DNA from: Clostridium sp. E02
Lineage (GTDB): Bacteria > Bacillota > Clostridia > Lachnospirales > Lachnospiraceae
Direction of reading: 5' to 3'
Assembly (NCBI RefSeq): GCF_003833015.1
Contig: NZ_RJLQ01000007.1
Span: forward strand, 114,964-178,963
DNA length: 64,000 nucleotides
Shown here piece by piece: positions 52,824-63,576 of this stretch (the stretch's first letter is position 1; every line of letters starts with the position of its first letter). Both the position numbers and the translations under genes were made by a program. The notes under the pieces are model-generated. The model was not told the origin of the DNA. It searched no databases and saw only the letters and a list, made by a program, of their open reading frames with translations.

Positions 52824-53143
52824 ATATTTTTTTACGTTAAACACGAATTTTTCTCTCTTTTTTTGTGCACATTTACATATGTAGGCCGATTTTTTTTATT
52901 AAAACCTTAGTTTTTACATTTTTATTTCAGTTATTATAGGTCATACGTTTGTCATAGTTATAATTGATGATTTTTCTTAAGCGGTATGCGCTTTTCCTAC
53001 GAAATCATGACCACCCGTCAAACGGGTGGTTTGTCCTGAGGCTATAAGCCTCTGTTACCGGCCAGCGCCTAAAGACGCTGGCTTTCACTTTGTTCAAGCC
53101 TTAACGCCCTTGACTCGTCGCAACCCTTAAAAGGGCTTTTGTA

Positions 53144-53605
53144 TTACCGGCTACCCTTAAAAGGGTCCTCATACTCTTTGACGCTTAATTTATCCATTGC
53201 AATATCGTGACTTTCTTGTTCCTGGATATACTTTCTTATAGTTGCCTCGTTAAGACCGACTGTGCTCACATAATATCCCTCTGCCCAAAAATGTCGGTTT
53301 CCAAACTTATACTTTAAGTTTGCGTGCTGATCAAAGATCATAAGCGCACTTTTTCCTTTGAGATATCCCATAAATTGTGATACACTCAGTTTAGGTGGAA
53401 TGCTTACAAGCATATGAATATGGTCGGGCATTATATGACCTTCCAATATTTCTACGCCTTTGTATCCACATAGTTGTTTCAGAATATCTCTAATACTTTC
53501 CTTGTACTGGTTGTAAATTATTTTTCTCCTGTACTTTGGTGTGAACACTATGTGATACTTGCACATCCATTTGGTATGTGCCAAACTGTTTGCCTTATTG
53601 GCCAT
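53144..53605 (-). CDS. tnpA: IS200/IS605 transposase TnpA (HUH Y1 enzyme)
   Basis: The protein has 153 residues from ATG 53605. The HUH pair is H62 and H64 in MPDHIHMLVS, and the nucleophile Tyr is Y126 in ATIRKYIQEQ. YHIVFTPKYRRK near the start and HFWAEGYYVSTVG are hallmark sequences. The length matches intact IS200 TnpA. AAGGTGAT is the ribosome site but lies inside a long hairpin at 53607-53671, which should limit translation. No tnpB is present. Confidence 0.95.
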   Translation of the reverse strand: MANKANSLAHTKWMCKYHIVFTPKYRRKIIYNQYKESIRDILKQLCGYKGVEILEGHIMPDHIHMLVSIPPKLSVSQFMGYLKGKSALMIFDQHANLKYKFGNRHFWAEGYYVSTVGLNEATIRKYIQEQESHDIAMDKLSVKEYEDPFKGSR

Positions 53606-53606
53606 T

Positions 53607-53671
53607 AAAATCACCTTTCCTTTCGTTATAAATTGGCTTGAACAACCTTATTATAACGGAAAGGTGATTTT
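53607..53671. promoter_or_regulatory. Long hairpin over the tnpA ribosome-binding site
   Basis: Sequence 53607-53632 pairs with 53651-53671: AAAATCACCTTTC with GAAAGGTGATTTT and CGTTATAA with TTATAACG, with a small bulge. The tnpA Shine-Dalgarno (AGGTGA on the minus strand, 53611-53616) is inside the stem. On the plus strand it is followed by a T tract and could also terminate incoming transcription. Confidence 0.7.
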
Positions 53672-53760
53672 TTTGTGTAACAAACACCGCGCACCCGCAT
53701 AGCGGGTGGTTTATATTTCGCACGCTTCGCGTGCTCAACAGGGTCACGACCCATAAAAAA

Positions 53761-53791
53761 AAAGCATATGGCAAAAAATGCCATATGCTTT
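53761..53791 (-). terminator. Intrinsic terminator of the LacI-family gene
   Basis: AAAGCATATGGCA (53761-53773) and TGCCATATGCTTT (53779-53791) form a 13-bp perfect stem with a 5-nt loop. On the minus strand a run of T follows. It is 20 nt after the regulator stop codon. Confidence 0.9.
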
Positions 53792-53810
53792 CCGTTTTAT
53801 CCTCATTTAA

Positions 53811-54788
53811 CTAGGATGAGTTTCTTTTCATCAGTGAAACCGGCAGTTTAAACTGCTCTGGGACTGTTTCGTGATTTAAACTCTTCTCTATAAACACAAC
53901 GGCCCATTCTGCCATCTCACGGATCGGTTGACGAATGGTGGTTATCGTTGGTGTTGTCAACCTCGCAATATCAACATCATCGAACCCAACCAGTTTAATC
54001 TGTTCCGGTATACGAAGATTAAGCTCCGCACAGACCTGAATGGTCTGTGCGGCAATCAAGTCACTGCTTGCAAATATTCCATCCACACCAGAACAATCGA
54101 GGATTGCATTTTTGATATACTCATAATAATCAAGTGTATTATAAATCATACTTGTAGCCTGTATCTCTCTATGTTTTACACTATGTTCCTCACAGACTGT
54201 AATAAAGCCTTCTGCTCTTGCATCGGCTGGCATATTCTCGTTCTGAATCCCACTTAAATGAAGAAGATTGCTGCACCCACAGGATATAAGGTGTTCCGTA
54301 GCCAGACGCCCTCCCTGATAATTGTCACACTCAATTCCAACCGTTCCCGCTTCTAGATTTCGTTCTATCGTAATAACGGGAATGTCTAAATTTTTCATTT
54401 CTGCAATATCAACATTCCTGCTGCACAATACGATACCAGATACCCGGTTGCTTTTAAACATCTCAATGTATTCCAATTCCTTCTCATTCTTTGCCTTTGA
54501 ATTACACAGTAATATTTTATAACCTCTATTCGCTGCGGAATTTTCCAAATTACTGATCAACTTAGAAAAGTATGGATGTACAATGTGTGGTACAATGATT
54601 CCGATTGTATTTGTTCTTTGCTTGGAAAGAGACCGGGCTAATTCATTGGGCTGATAATTCAGTTCTTTCATCGCATCATATACTTTTTTTCTAGTCAGAT
54701 CACTTATATATCCACGATTATTGATGACTCTAGAGGCAGTTGTGACCGTAACCGCTGCCCGTTCAGCCACATCTTTAAGAGTTGCCAT
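53811..54788 (-). CDS. LacI-family transcriptional repressor of the sucrose/glucoside operon
   Basis: The 325-residue protein begins with the LacI helix-turn-helix TLKDVAERAAVTVTTASRVINNRGYISDLTRKKV. The hinge helix PNELARSLS and the periplasmic-binding-like sensor (TIGIIVPHIVHPYFSKLI, then GIFASSDLIAAQ, VGFDDVDIARLTTP) follow. It is upstream in the same direction as the transporter operon, separated by the IS element. The operator at 52810-52823 is its probable target. Confidence 0.92.
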   Translation of the reverse strand: MATLKDVAERAAVTVTTASRVINNRGYISDLTRKKVYDAMKELNYQPNELARSLSKQRTNTIGIIVPHIVHPYFSKLISNLENSAANRGYKILLCNSKAKNEKELEYIEMFKSNRVSGIVLCSRNVDIAEMKNLDIPVITIERNLEAGTVGIECDNYQGGRLATEHLISCGCSNLLHLSGIQNENMPADARAEGFITVCEEHSVKHREIQATSMIYNTLDYYEYIKNAILDCSGVDGIFASSDLIAAQTIQVCAELNLRIPEQIKLVGFDDVDIARLTTPTITTIRQPIREMAEWAVVFIEKSLNHETVPEQFKLPVSLMKRNSS

Positions 54789-54878
54789 TCATCCGTCCTC
54801 CCTCCTGCTTCGTTTTTAAATATAAATTTTGCGTTCAGTATAACATATTGTTTGTATGCGGTCCAGTACGAATCCCAT

Positions 54879-55898
54879 TTAAGTTTCTTCGTTCTCTTCT
54901 TTGTATGCATCCTCTATGTTCACCGAATCATTCACTTTCTCTTTTAAAAATCTCACTCGAATGACTGCCTGTGACCAGTTTATCGAAACTTGACTGTACT
55001 TGCTATTTTCCTTGGCTGTTTCTGCTATGATTTGCAGTAATTCCTCCATAACAACTTTGGTTAGAGAACCACCTCTCCAATGAAAGGTTAGAACTTTGCC
55101 TTTTTTAATTGCCTGTTTGCAACGCTTTGCAACATCCTCGTGCTTCGTAAATGAAAGCTTCTTTTCTTTATAATAGAAGTGATCCCCATCGTTACATACC
55201 GGAACTTTGTATATCGCAGGCTCATGGTCCTTAAATATACCCTTATCATCTAAATTAAAATAATCGTACCTCGCTTCCTTTTTTCCCAATGTATTATCAA
55301 ACGTCGCATCGAGGTGATACCAGATTCCTTTGATTTGTATCACGTTCCATGCATGACGATATTTGATATGCTTTTCAAGGTTGTTTTCCGAAATAACAAC
55401 AATACAAGGAATCAAAAGCTGATCACAAAGGATTTTCACAGATTTCGCAATTCCCTCACAGACACCGACCCCCTGCCCCAATGGGCCTAGAATTTCATGA
55501 GAATACTGTTTTTTCAACTTATCGTAAGTTACATTCTCGCAGATAAAATCATGAATATATTGTTCCTTCTCCCAATCATTTTTATCTTTTGCACCTCGAG
55601 CTAACTTCTCCACTCTGGCAATCATCGCCCTTTGATGTTCTCTTATTTTATTTTTGTCAAATAAATAAACCGGCTTCATCTTTATCAGAGTGGAATCTTC
55701 ATAGTAAGAATATCGAAAAGTTGACGCATAATATATTTCTGGACAATCAAGTCTTAACTTGTGAAAAATGTCGCTTAACTCTGTTCCATCCATTCTTTGT
55801 ACATCAATGGTTTGTGAAAGTGATTCCAGACCGCTCTTAATAACTTGATAAACCCTTTGCTGTTGTTTGTTCATGTGATTATAATAATATGGTTCCAT
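54879..55898 (-). CDS. Transglutaminase-like domain protein
   Basis: The protein has 339 residues from ATG 55898; GGAG lies inside a longer frame that opens with TTG at 55913. The triad is visible as C147 (GVGVCEGIAKS), H182 (RHAWNVIQI) and D197 (YHLDATFD). There is no signal peptide or membrane segment, so it is cytoplasmic. Bacterial members are often proteases or amidases; the substrate is unknown. The C-terminal ~100 residues (FTKHEDVAKRCKQAIKKGK onward) have no recognised domain. It is transcribed alone between the LacI gene and hypA. Confidence 0.82.
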   Translation of the reverse strand: MEPYYYNHMNKQQQRVYQVIKSGLESLSQTIDVQRMDGTELSDIFHKLRLDCPEIYYASTFRYSYYEDSTLIKMKPVYLFDKNKIREHQRAMIARVEKLARGAKDKNDWEKEQYIHDFICENVTYDKLKKQYSHEILGPLGQGVGVCEGIAKSVKILCDQLLIPCIVVISENNLEKHIKYRHAWNVIQIKGIWYHLDATFDNTLGKKEARYDYFNLDDKGIFKDHEPAIYKVPVCNDGDHFYYKEKKLSFTKHEDVAKRCKQAIKKGKVLTFHWRGGSLTKVVMEELLQIIAETAKENSKYSQVSINWSQAVIRVRFLKEKVNDSVNIEDAYKEENEET

Positions 55899-56017
55899 TT
55901 TAAGTTTCTCCAAACTAGTTTTTGTCCCTTACAATCTAATACTTTAATACATAAAATATTTAATACCTATTTTATCTTTACCGGATCAATTATGTCAATG
56001 TGTAATCCAACTAAAAT

Positions 56018-56085
56018 AAAAACAGACTATTTCTAAATGAATTACCATGTCTGGTACTTTCTCATTGTAGAAAAGGTCTGTTTTT
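56018..56085 (-). terminator. Terminator of the hypB-flavoprotein-hypA operon
   Basis: AAAAACAGAC (56018-56027) pairs with GTCTGTTTTT (56076-56085), and inner segments extend the stem with mismatches. On the minus strand a T-rich tract follows the arm. It lies just after the hypA stop. Confidence 0.7.
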
Positions 56086-56090
56086 TTACT

Positions 56091-56432
56091 TTAGCAGCAC
56101 TCGATTTCCTTAATAATGATGTCATCACCTTCCAGGATTTCCATGTCCATGCTGCCGCATTCAGGACAGTTTAAATCATTGTATACAGCATTGAATACCC
56201 TGTCGCAGCATCTACATTTAACAATGCCTGGTATGACGATAAGCTCCAGCTCTGTTCTTTCCATAAAGGTCTTATAAGAAGCGGCTGGCCAGCTCTGCTC
56301 TAAGTATCTGGGCACAATACCGGAAAGCTCGCCAACTTCGATGACAAGCTTGTGGACTTTTGTTACGTTCTGCTCCTTTACGATCCGCTCAATGGTATGT
56401 ACCATGGAGTTTAGTACACCAAGCTCATGCAT
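56091..56432 (-). CDS. hypA: HypA nickel metallochaperone
   Basis: The 113-residue protein begins MHEL, with His2 and Glu3 the nickel ligands of the family. A zinc site (CRCC and CPEC) lies at about residues 73-95, and VHKLVIEVGELSGIVPRYLEQSW is typical. It ends with an unusual ECC. HypA hands nickel to [NiFe]-hydrogenase or urease precursors with HypB. No hydrogenase structural gene is nearby. It is the third gene of the hypB-flavoprotein-hypA operon, 20 nt after the flavoprotein. Confidence 0.93.
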   Translation of the reverse strand: MHELGVLNSMVHTIERIVKEQNVTKVHKLVIEVGELSGIVPRYLEQSWPAASYKTFMERTELELIVIPGIVKCRCCDRVFNAVYNDLNCPECGSMDMEILEGDDIIIKEIECC

Positions 56433-56452
56433 TGTTACTTCTCCTCTTCTCG

Positions 56453-59143
56453 TCAGCTTTTTTTGACAACGCTTTCTTTGAGCGTGGCAGCTGCAATCTT
56501 TCCAGTACGTACAATTGCGTTGGCGGCAATCTTAACAGGAAGCTTTTCATAGGTATCGGGAACTGTGTTATAAGTACGTTCCAGACTAATTGCATCAAAT
56601 TTACATTTGGTTGTACATAGGCCACATCCAATACATTTATAACGGTCTATTTCCACCGTTCCGCAGCCAAGGCAGCGTTTTGTCTCTCTCTTTACCTGTT
56701 CTTCCGTAAAGGTCTTACGTTCCTCATAGAAGGTGCCTTTTTTCTCAAGGGAATGACCTGGTCTCTGCCTGGGTGCCTTATCAAAATCCTGTAAATCGAT
56801 GGCAACGTTGTTTTTATCAAAAGCATGATATTTTCGACGGTCACGGCCATATACAAGAGACTGTCCGGGCTGTACATAACGGTGAATGGAAATTGCCCCT
56901 TCTTTTCCGGCTGCAATGGCATGAATGGCAAACTTAGGACCGGTAAAACAGTCCCCGCCGACAAAAACGTCCGGTTCTGAAGTCTGTAAGGTGAAACTAT
57001 CAGCTTTTGCAGTACCGCCTCGTCCAAGTAAAACCCTGCTTTCTGAGAGAAGTCCGCCCCACTCAATGGACTGGCCAATGGAAAGCAGAACAGAATCGGC
57101 TTTTACAATAATTGTATCATCTTCCTCGTACTTTGGTGCAAAATGCTGGTCAGCATCAAATACACTGGTGCAACGTTTAAATTCTACACCGGTCACCTTC
57201 CCGTCTTCTGTCAGGATACGCTTTGGTCCCCAGCTATTATGGAAGGAGACGTTATCCACCTCTGCCTCTGCAATTTCATCCGGTAATGCCGGCATTTCAC
57301 TTAGACTTTCCAGACAGTAAAGATTAATTGCATCCGCCCCCTGTCTTTTCGCAGTACGGGCAACGTCAATGGCTACATTTCCACCGCCAATCACAACTAC
57401 ATTCCCAGAAAGTTTTGCTTTTTTTCCAAGATTCACATTCCGAAGGAACTCTACACCAGAAATCACACCCTCGGATTCTTCCCCTTCAATCCCAAGACTT
57501 CTGCCACCCTGCGCACCGATTGCAAGATAAAAGGCTTCATACCCCTCTTTGCGAAGTTCGTTCAGCGTATTATCTTTTCCAACTTCAAATCCTGTTTTAA
57601 AAATAACACCCATTTCCCGCAGAACATCAATTTCAGCGTTAAGGACCTCTTTTTCCAATCGAAATGAGGGAATCCCGAGGGTAAGCATACCACCCAGTTT
57701 TTCTTCCTTTTCAAACACAGTTACCTGATACCCGTCAATTGCCAGGTAATAGGCGCAGGAAAGACCGGAAGGACCGGAACCCACCACCGCGATTTTATTG
57801 CCAAGGTGATAACGCATAGGCGGGATATAGCGAACAGAGTCATCAAGCTCTTGATCTGCAATGAATTTTTTGATCTCATCGATGGAAACCGGATCATCAA
57901 TGTCTCCGCGGGTACATTCACTTTCACAGCCATGTGGGCAGATCCGTCCGCAGACAGCAGGGAAGGGATTTTCTTTCTTTATCAGTTCTAATGCTTCACG
58001 GTAACGGCCGGAAGCGGCAAGCTTTATGTAACCCTGTACAGAGATATGGGCAGGACATGCCGTTTTACACGGGGATGTCCCTTCTTCTGTAACATCTTTC
58101 CGGTTCTCCCGGTAATCCACATTCCAATTACTTTCTTTCCAGACATGGTCACGTGCGGTAGGTTCTGGTTTTATGCTAACAGGTGTTTTGGAGCAAAGCT
58201 TTTGTCCAAGCTGTAAAGCATTCACAGGACAGTTTTCCACGCACTGACCACAGGCCACACAGTTTTCCTTGTTTACCTTGGCAGTGAAATTAGATCGTAT
58301 GGAATCGGGAGTATTAAAAAGGGTTGCAAGACGCAGGGAAAAGCAGGCACAGCTACAACAATTGCAGATCGCCGCCGATTCACCCAGTCCGTCGGTATGG
58401 GGCATTTCATGCATCAGGCCGTTATTTTCTGCAAATTTAATAATTTTTTTTGCTTCTTCGCGGGAAATCTGTCTCCCTCTGCCTGTCTTTATGTAATATT
58501 CAGCCCCTTCCCCCATCTGAATACAGATGTCTTTTTCCAGATGACCGCAGCCATCATCCATGACACGGCGTGACTGACGACAGGAACAATCTGATACCGA
58601 GAACGTATCATATTTATTCAGATAGTAAGAAAGATGTTCCCAGGGTTTCGTACCGGGGATTTCCTTTATGGACGCTTCTACCGGAATGACACGCATCATC
58701 GCCATGCCCTGAGGAAATTTAGCTGCCATAGGAGCAAGACGCAGTCTGGTGTATTCTTCAAAGGCTTTTCCAATCTCCGGATGTTCGTTAAGCTGTTCCC
58801 GGTTATTCACCATCATTTCTAACATACCGGGGGCAAAGATATTCACAAAAAACCGTTCTTTATGATCTTCCTTGTCCTTCCATACTTTGGCAACACCGGT
58901 GTAGGCCAGCTGTTCTAAAAGGGCCTTTGTCTCTTTTATACTCTTTCCAGAGTGCTTAGCTACATACTCGAAGGTACGGGGATTCCGCAGCCCAATAATC
59001 ATAGCAATATCAGCCATGTCATCGGTTACAACACAGTCCAGTGAGTAGTATTCGGGAGATTTTTCATCAATTTTATTCATAGCTCCTGCAATACCACCTA
59101 CCATTTTTGCCAGCTTTACTATTTTAGGTCTTAATTCACTCAT
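56453..59143 (-). CDS. Multidomain Fe-S flavoprotein (GltD-like NAD(P)H oxidoreductase)
   Basis: The protein has 896 residues. Residues 1-170 are helical and lack a known motif. Cys-rich segments are CSCRQSRRVMDDGCGHLEKDIC (186-207) and CNCCSCAC (260-267). A 4Fe-4S ferredoxin motif CVACGQCVENCP is at 295-306. A GltD-type N-terminal cluster CKTACPAHI...CGRICPHGCESEC is at 359-410. FAD binding is VVGSGPSGLSCAYYL (453-467), and NAD(P) binding is VVIGGGNVAIDVA (583-595). A C-terminal ferredoxin CLGCG...CIGCGLCTTKC is at 824-847. It probably moves electrons between NAD(P)H and Fe-S partners. It lies between hypB and hypA. Confidence 0.88.
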   Translation of the reverse strand: MSELRPKIVKLAKMVGGIAGAMNKIDEKSPEYYSLDCVVTDDMADIAMIIGLRNPRTFEYVAKHSGKSIKETKALLEQLAYTGVAKVWKDKEDHKERFFVNIFAPGMLEMMVNNREQLNEHPEIGKAFEEYTRLRLAPMAAKFPQGMAMMRVIPVEASIKEIPGTKPWEHLSYYLNKYDTFSVSDCSCRQSRRVMDDGCGHLEKDICIQMGEGAEYYIKTGRGRQISREEAKKIIKFAENNGLMHEMPHTDGLGESAAICNCCSCACFSLRLATLFNTPDSIRSNFTAKVNKENCVACGQCVENCPVNALQLGQKLCSKTPVSIKPEPTARDHVWKESNWNVDYRENRKDVTEEGTSPCKTACPAHISVQGYIKLAASGRYREALELIKKENPFPAVCGRICPHGCESECTRGDIDDPVSIDEIKKFIADQELDDSVRYIPPMRYHLGNKIAVVGSGPSGLSCAYYLAIDGYQVTVFEKEEKLGGMLTLGIPSFRLEKEVLNAEIDVLREMGVIFKTGFEVGKDNTLNELRKEGYEAFYLAIGAQGGRSLGIEGEESEGVISGVEFLRNVNLGKKAKLSGNVVVIGGGNVAIDVARTAKRQGADAINLYCLESLSEMPALPDEIAEAEVDNVSFHNSWGPKRILTEDGKVTGVEFKRCTSVFDADQHFAPKYEEDDTIIVKADSVLLSIGQSIEWGGLLSESRVLLGRGGTAKADSFTLQTSEPDVFVGGDCFTGPKFAIHAIAAGKEGAISIHRYVQPGQSLVYGRDRRKYHAFDKNNVAIDLQDFDKAPRQRPGHSLEKKGTFYEERKTFTEEQVKRETKRCLGCGTVEIDRYKCIGCGLCTTKCKFDAISLERTYNTVPDTYEKLPVKIAANAIVRTGKIAAATLKESVVKKS

Positions 59144-59213
59144 AATTCCCTTTCCCGCGCTTCTTCTGCGCTTATAAAGTTTATGAAATTCCTTTAAGAT
59201 AGTTATATTCTAG

Positions 59214-59882
59214 TTATTTACACCAGGATTTTACTGCGCGAGTAAGCCAGTCTGTCCATTCTTTTGTGCCTTCGTCATTCCGTGCACTGATGGGAATAAT
59301 AATCGCGTTGGGATTCCGGAGACGAATATTTGCTTTGCATTTTTCAAGATCAAAATTAAAATACGGCAATACATCCATCTTGTTTATCAGTACCACATCG
59401 CTAATGGAAAACATCAGCGGATACTTAAGAGGCTTGTCATCTCCTTCCGGTACGGAAAGAATCATGACATTTTTTACTGCACCGGTGTCAAATTCTGCCG
59501 GGCAAACCAGATTGCCTACATTTTCTAATATTACAAGGTCAAGGCCGTCTGGATCAAGACCCTCCAATCCCTGACGGGTCATTTGTGCATCCAGATGGCA
59601 CATACCTCCTGTATGAAGCTGGATCGCTTTTACACCAGTCTTCCAAATGGTACGGGCATCCACGTCCGAATCAATATCCGCTTCCATAACACCAATATTA
59701 AAATCGTTCTTTAAGGCATTAATCGTACGAACCAGAGTGGTGGTCTTACCGGAACCAGGACTGGACATCAGATTAAGAAGAAATACCTTCTTATCCTTTA
59801 ATTCATCACGAAGCTTTCCAGCCTGTATATTATTGTCAGCAAAGACACTTGTTTTAATCTTGAGAACTTTAAACTCTTTCAT
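59214..59882 (-). CDS. hypB: HypB nickel-handling GTPase
   Basis: The protein has 222 residues from ATG 59882 behind AAAGGAGCG; the 29 upstream residues of a longer frame cross the promoter region and are rejected. SSPGSGKTTT is the P-loop, EADIDSDVDA and GGMCHLDAQM hold the metal-binding Cys-His, and NKMDVLPYF is the guanine site. It has no N-terminal His-rich nickel store. It powers nickel insertion with HypA. It is the first gene of the operon, with a strong promoter and an inverted repeat over the -35. Confidence 0.94.
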   Translation of the reverse strand: MKEFKVLKIKTSVFADNNIQAGKLRDELKDKKVFLLNLMSSPGSGKTTTLVRTINALKNDFNIGVMEADIDSDVDARTIWKTGVKAIQLHTGGMCHLDAQMTRQGLEGLDPDGLDLVILENVGNLVCPAEFDTGAVKNVMILSVPEGDDKPLKYPLMFSISDVVLINKMDVLPYFNFDLEKCKANIRLRNPNAIIIPISARNDEGTKEWTDWLTRAVKSWCK

Positions 59883-59918
59883 GTGCCACGCTCCTTTCTT
59901 TCCATCCTCTTCTCTATT

Positions 59919-59975
59919 ATTATAAAATAATCTCTGAATACTAGCAATAATGCAAAAAATAATTGTCATTATTGC
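59919..59975 (-). promoter_or_regulatory. hypB operon promoter with 9-bp inverted repeat
   Basis: On the minus strand TTGCTA (59942-59947) and TATAAT (59919-59924) are 17 nt apart. GCAATAATG (59944-59952) and CATTATTGC (59967-59975) form a perfect inverted repeat with a 14-nt AT-rich spacer overlapping the -35. Confidence 0.65.
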
Positions 59976-59986
59976 ATACTTATTTG

Positions 59987-60041
59987 TTGAATTTTTGTAA
60001 GAATATATGATAAAATAGTATCAATTTCTGGTATGACCAGA
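59987..60041 (+). promoter_or_regulatory. GntR gene promoter with FadR-type operator
   Basis: TTGAAT (59987-59992) and TAAAAT (60011-60016) are 18 nt apart. TCTGGT-ATG-ACCAGA (60027-60041) fits the TGGTnnnACCA consensus of FadR-subfamily GntR regulators and lies near the start of transcription, suiting autorepression. Confidence 0.65.
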
Positions 60042-60064
60042 GCCAGAATAAGGGGGAATGAGAA

Positions 60065-60766
60065 ATGAAATTTCAAAAACTCAGCGCTTTGAGCTTAAAA
60101 GAAATGTTTATTCGTCAGATTCGTGACATGATTTTATCCGGACAAATCCCGGTTGGAGGCAGATTACCCTCTGAACGGGAGATTGCAATGCAAATGCAGG
60201 TAAGCCGAGCCGTCGTTAACAGCGGGTTTGCCGAACTTGAAAAACAGGGGTTTTTAGAAGTGCATCCAAGGCAGGGGGTATACGTCGCAGATTACGGCAA
60301 GAACGGAAACATCAATACCTTAAATGCTATTATGGAATATCACGGAGATACGCTTGGACAGGCCGAAATCTACTCAATCATTGAAGTGCGTCGGGCACTG
60401 GAACACCTGGCAACGGATTCAATTATTAAAAATGCATCAAATGAAGATATCCTTGGATTGGAAGGATTGTTAGAGGAGGTTGCAATTGCAAAAACAATTG
60501 ATGAAACAGTATTAGCCACCTTTTCTTTTCATCACAAGCTTTCTGTTATTAGCGGTAACAGTATTATACCTTTGATTTACATATCATTTAAACCTGTTGT
60601 GACACAGCTTTGGAAACGTTTTTGTCTGCGTTACGGGAAAGAAGCACTGTACGATAGCATACTATGTTTATACAAATGTATCAAAGAACGGAATGCCAAT
60701 GCAGCAAGAAAATGCACCGATAAACAGCTGGATAACGCCTTAGAGGGCGGGCATAAAATATATTAA
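60065..60766 (+). CDS. GntR-family regulator, FadR (FCD) subfamily
   Basis: The 233-residue protein has an N-terminal winged helix (MFIRQIRDMILSGQIPVGGRLPSEREIAMQMQVSRAVVNSGFAELEKQGFLEV) and a C-terminal FCD helical bundle (IYSIIEVRRALEHLA, FSFHHKLSVISGN, CIKERNANAARK). FCD domains often bind metal plus an organic acid. It is divergent from hypB and a likely regulator of the hypB-flavoprotein-hypA operon; a FadR-like operator lies in its own leader. Confidence 0.9.
   Translation: MKFQKLSALSLKEMFIRQIRDMILSGQIPVGGRLPSEREIAMQMQVSRAVVNSGFAELEKQGFLEVHPRQGVYVADYGKNGNINTLNAIMEYHGDTLGQAEIYSIIEVRRALEHLATDSIIKNASNEDILGLEGLLEEVAIAKTIDETVLATFSFHHKLSVISGNSIIPLIYISFKPVVTQLWKRFCLRYGKEALYDSILCLYKCIKERNANAARKCTDKQLDNALEGGHKIY

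Positions 60767-63576
<2,810 letters not shown>

Larger units (their letters stand above)
53005..53735 (-). mobile_element. IS200/IS605-family insertion sequence (tnpA only)
   Basis: The element is about 0.7 kb and carries only tnpA. Subterminal hairpins mark both ends: ACCACCCGT-CAA-ACGGGTGGT at 53010-53030, and CACCCGC-N3-GCGGGTG at 53692-53708 plus GCACGC-N3-GCGTGC at 53720-53734. There are no terminal inverted repeats or target duplication, as expected for single-strand HUH transposition. The exact ends are approximate. It lies between the terminator of the LacI gene and the promoter of the transporter operon, so neither is disrupted. Confidence 0.85.

Noticed and set aside
53010..53130. 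Cluster of GC-rich hairpins read as a possible CRISPR or small-RNA array
   Set aside because: The hairpins differ in sequence and mark the end of an IS200 element; there is no regular repeat-spacer pattern.
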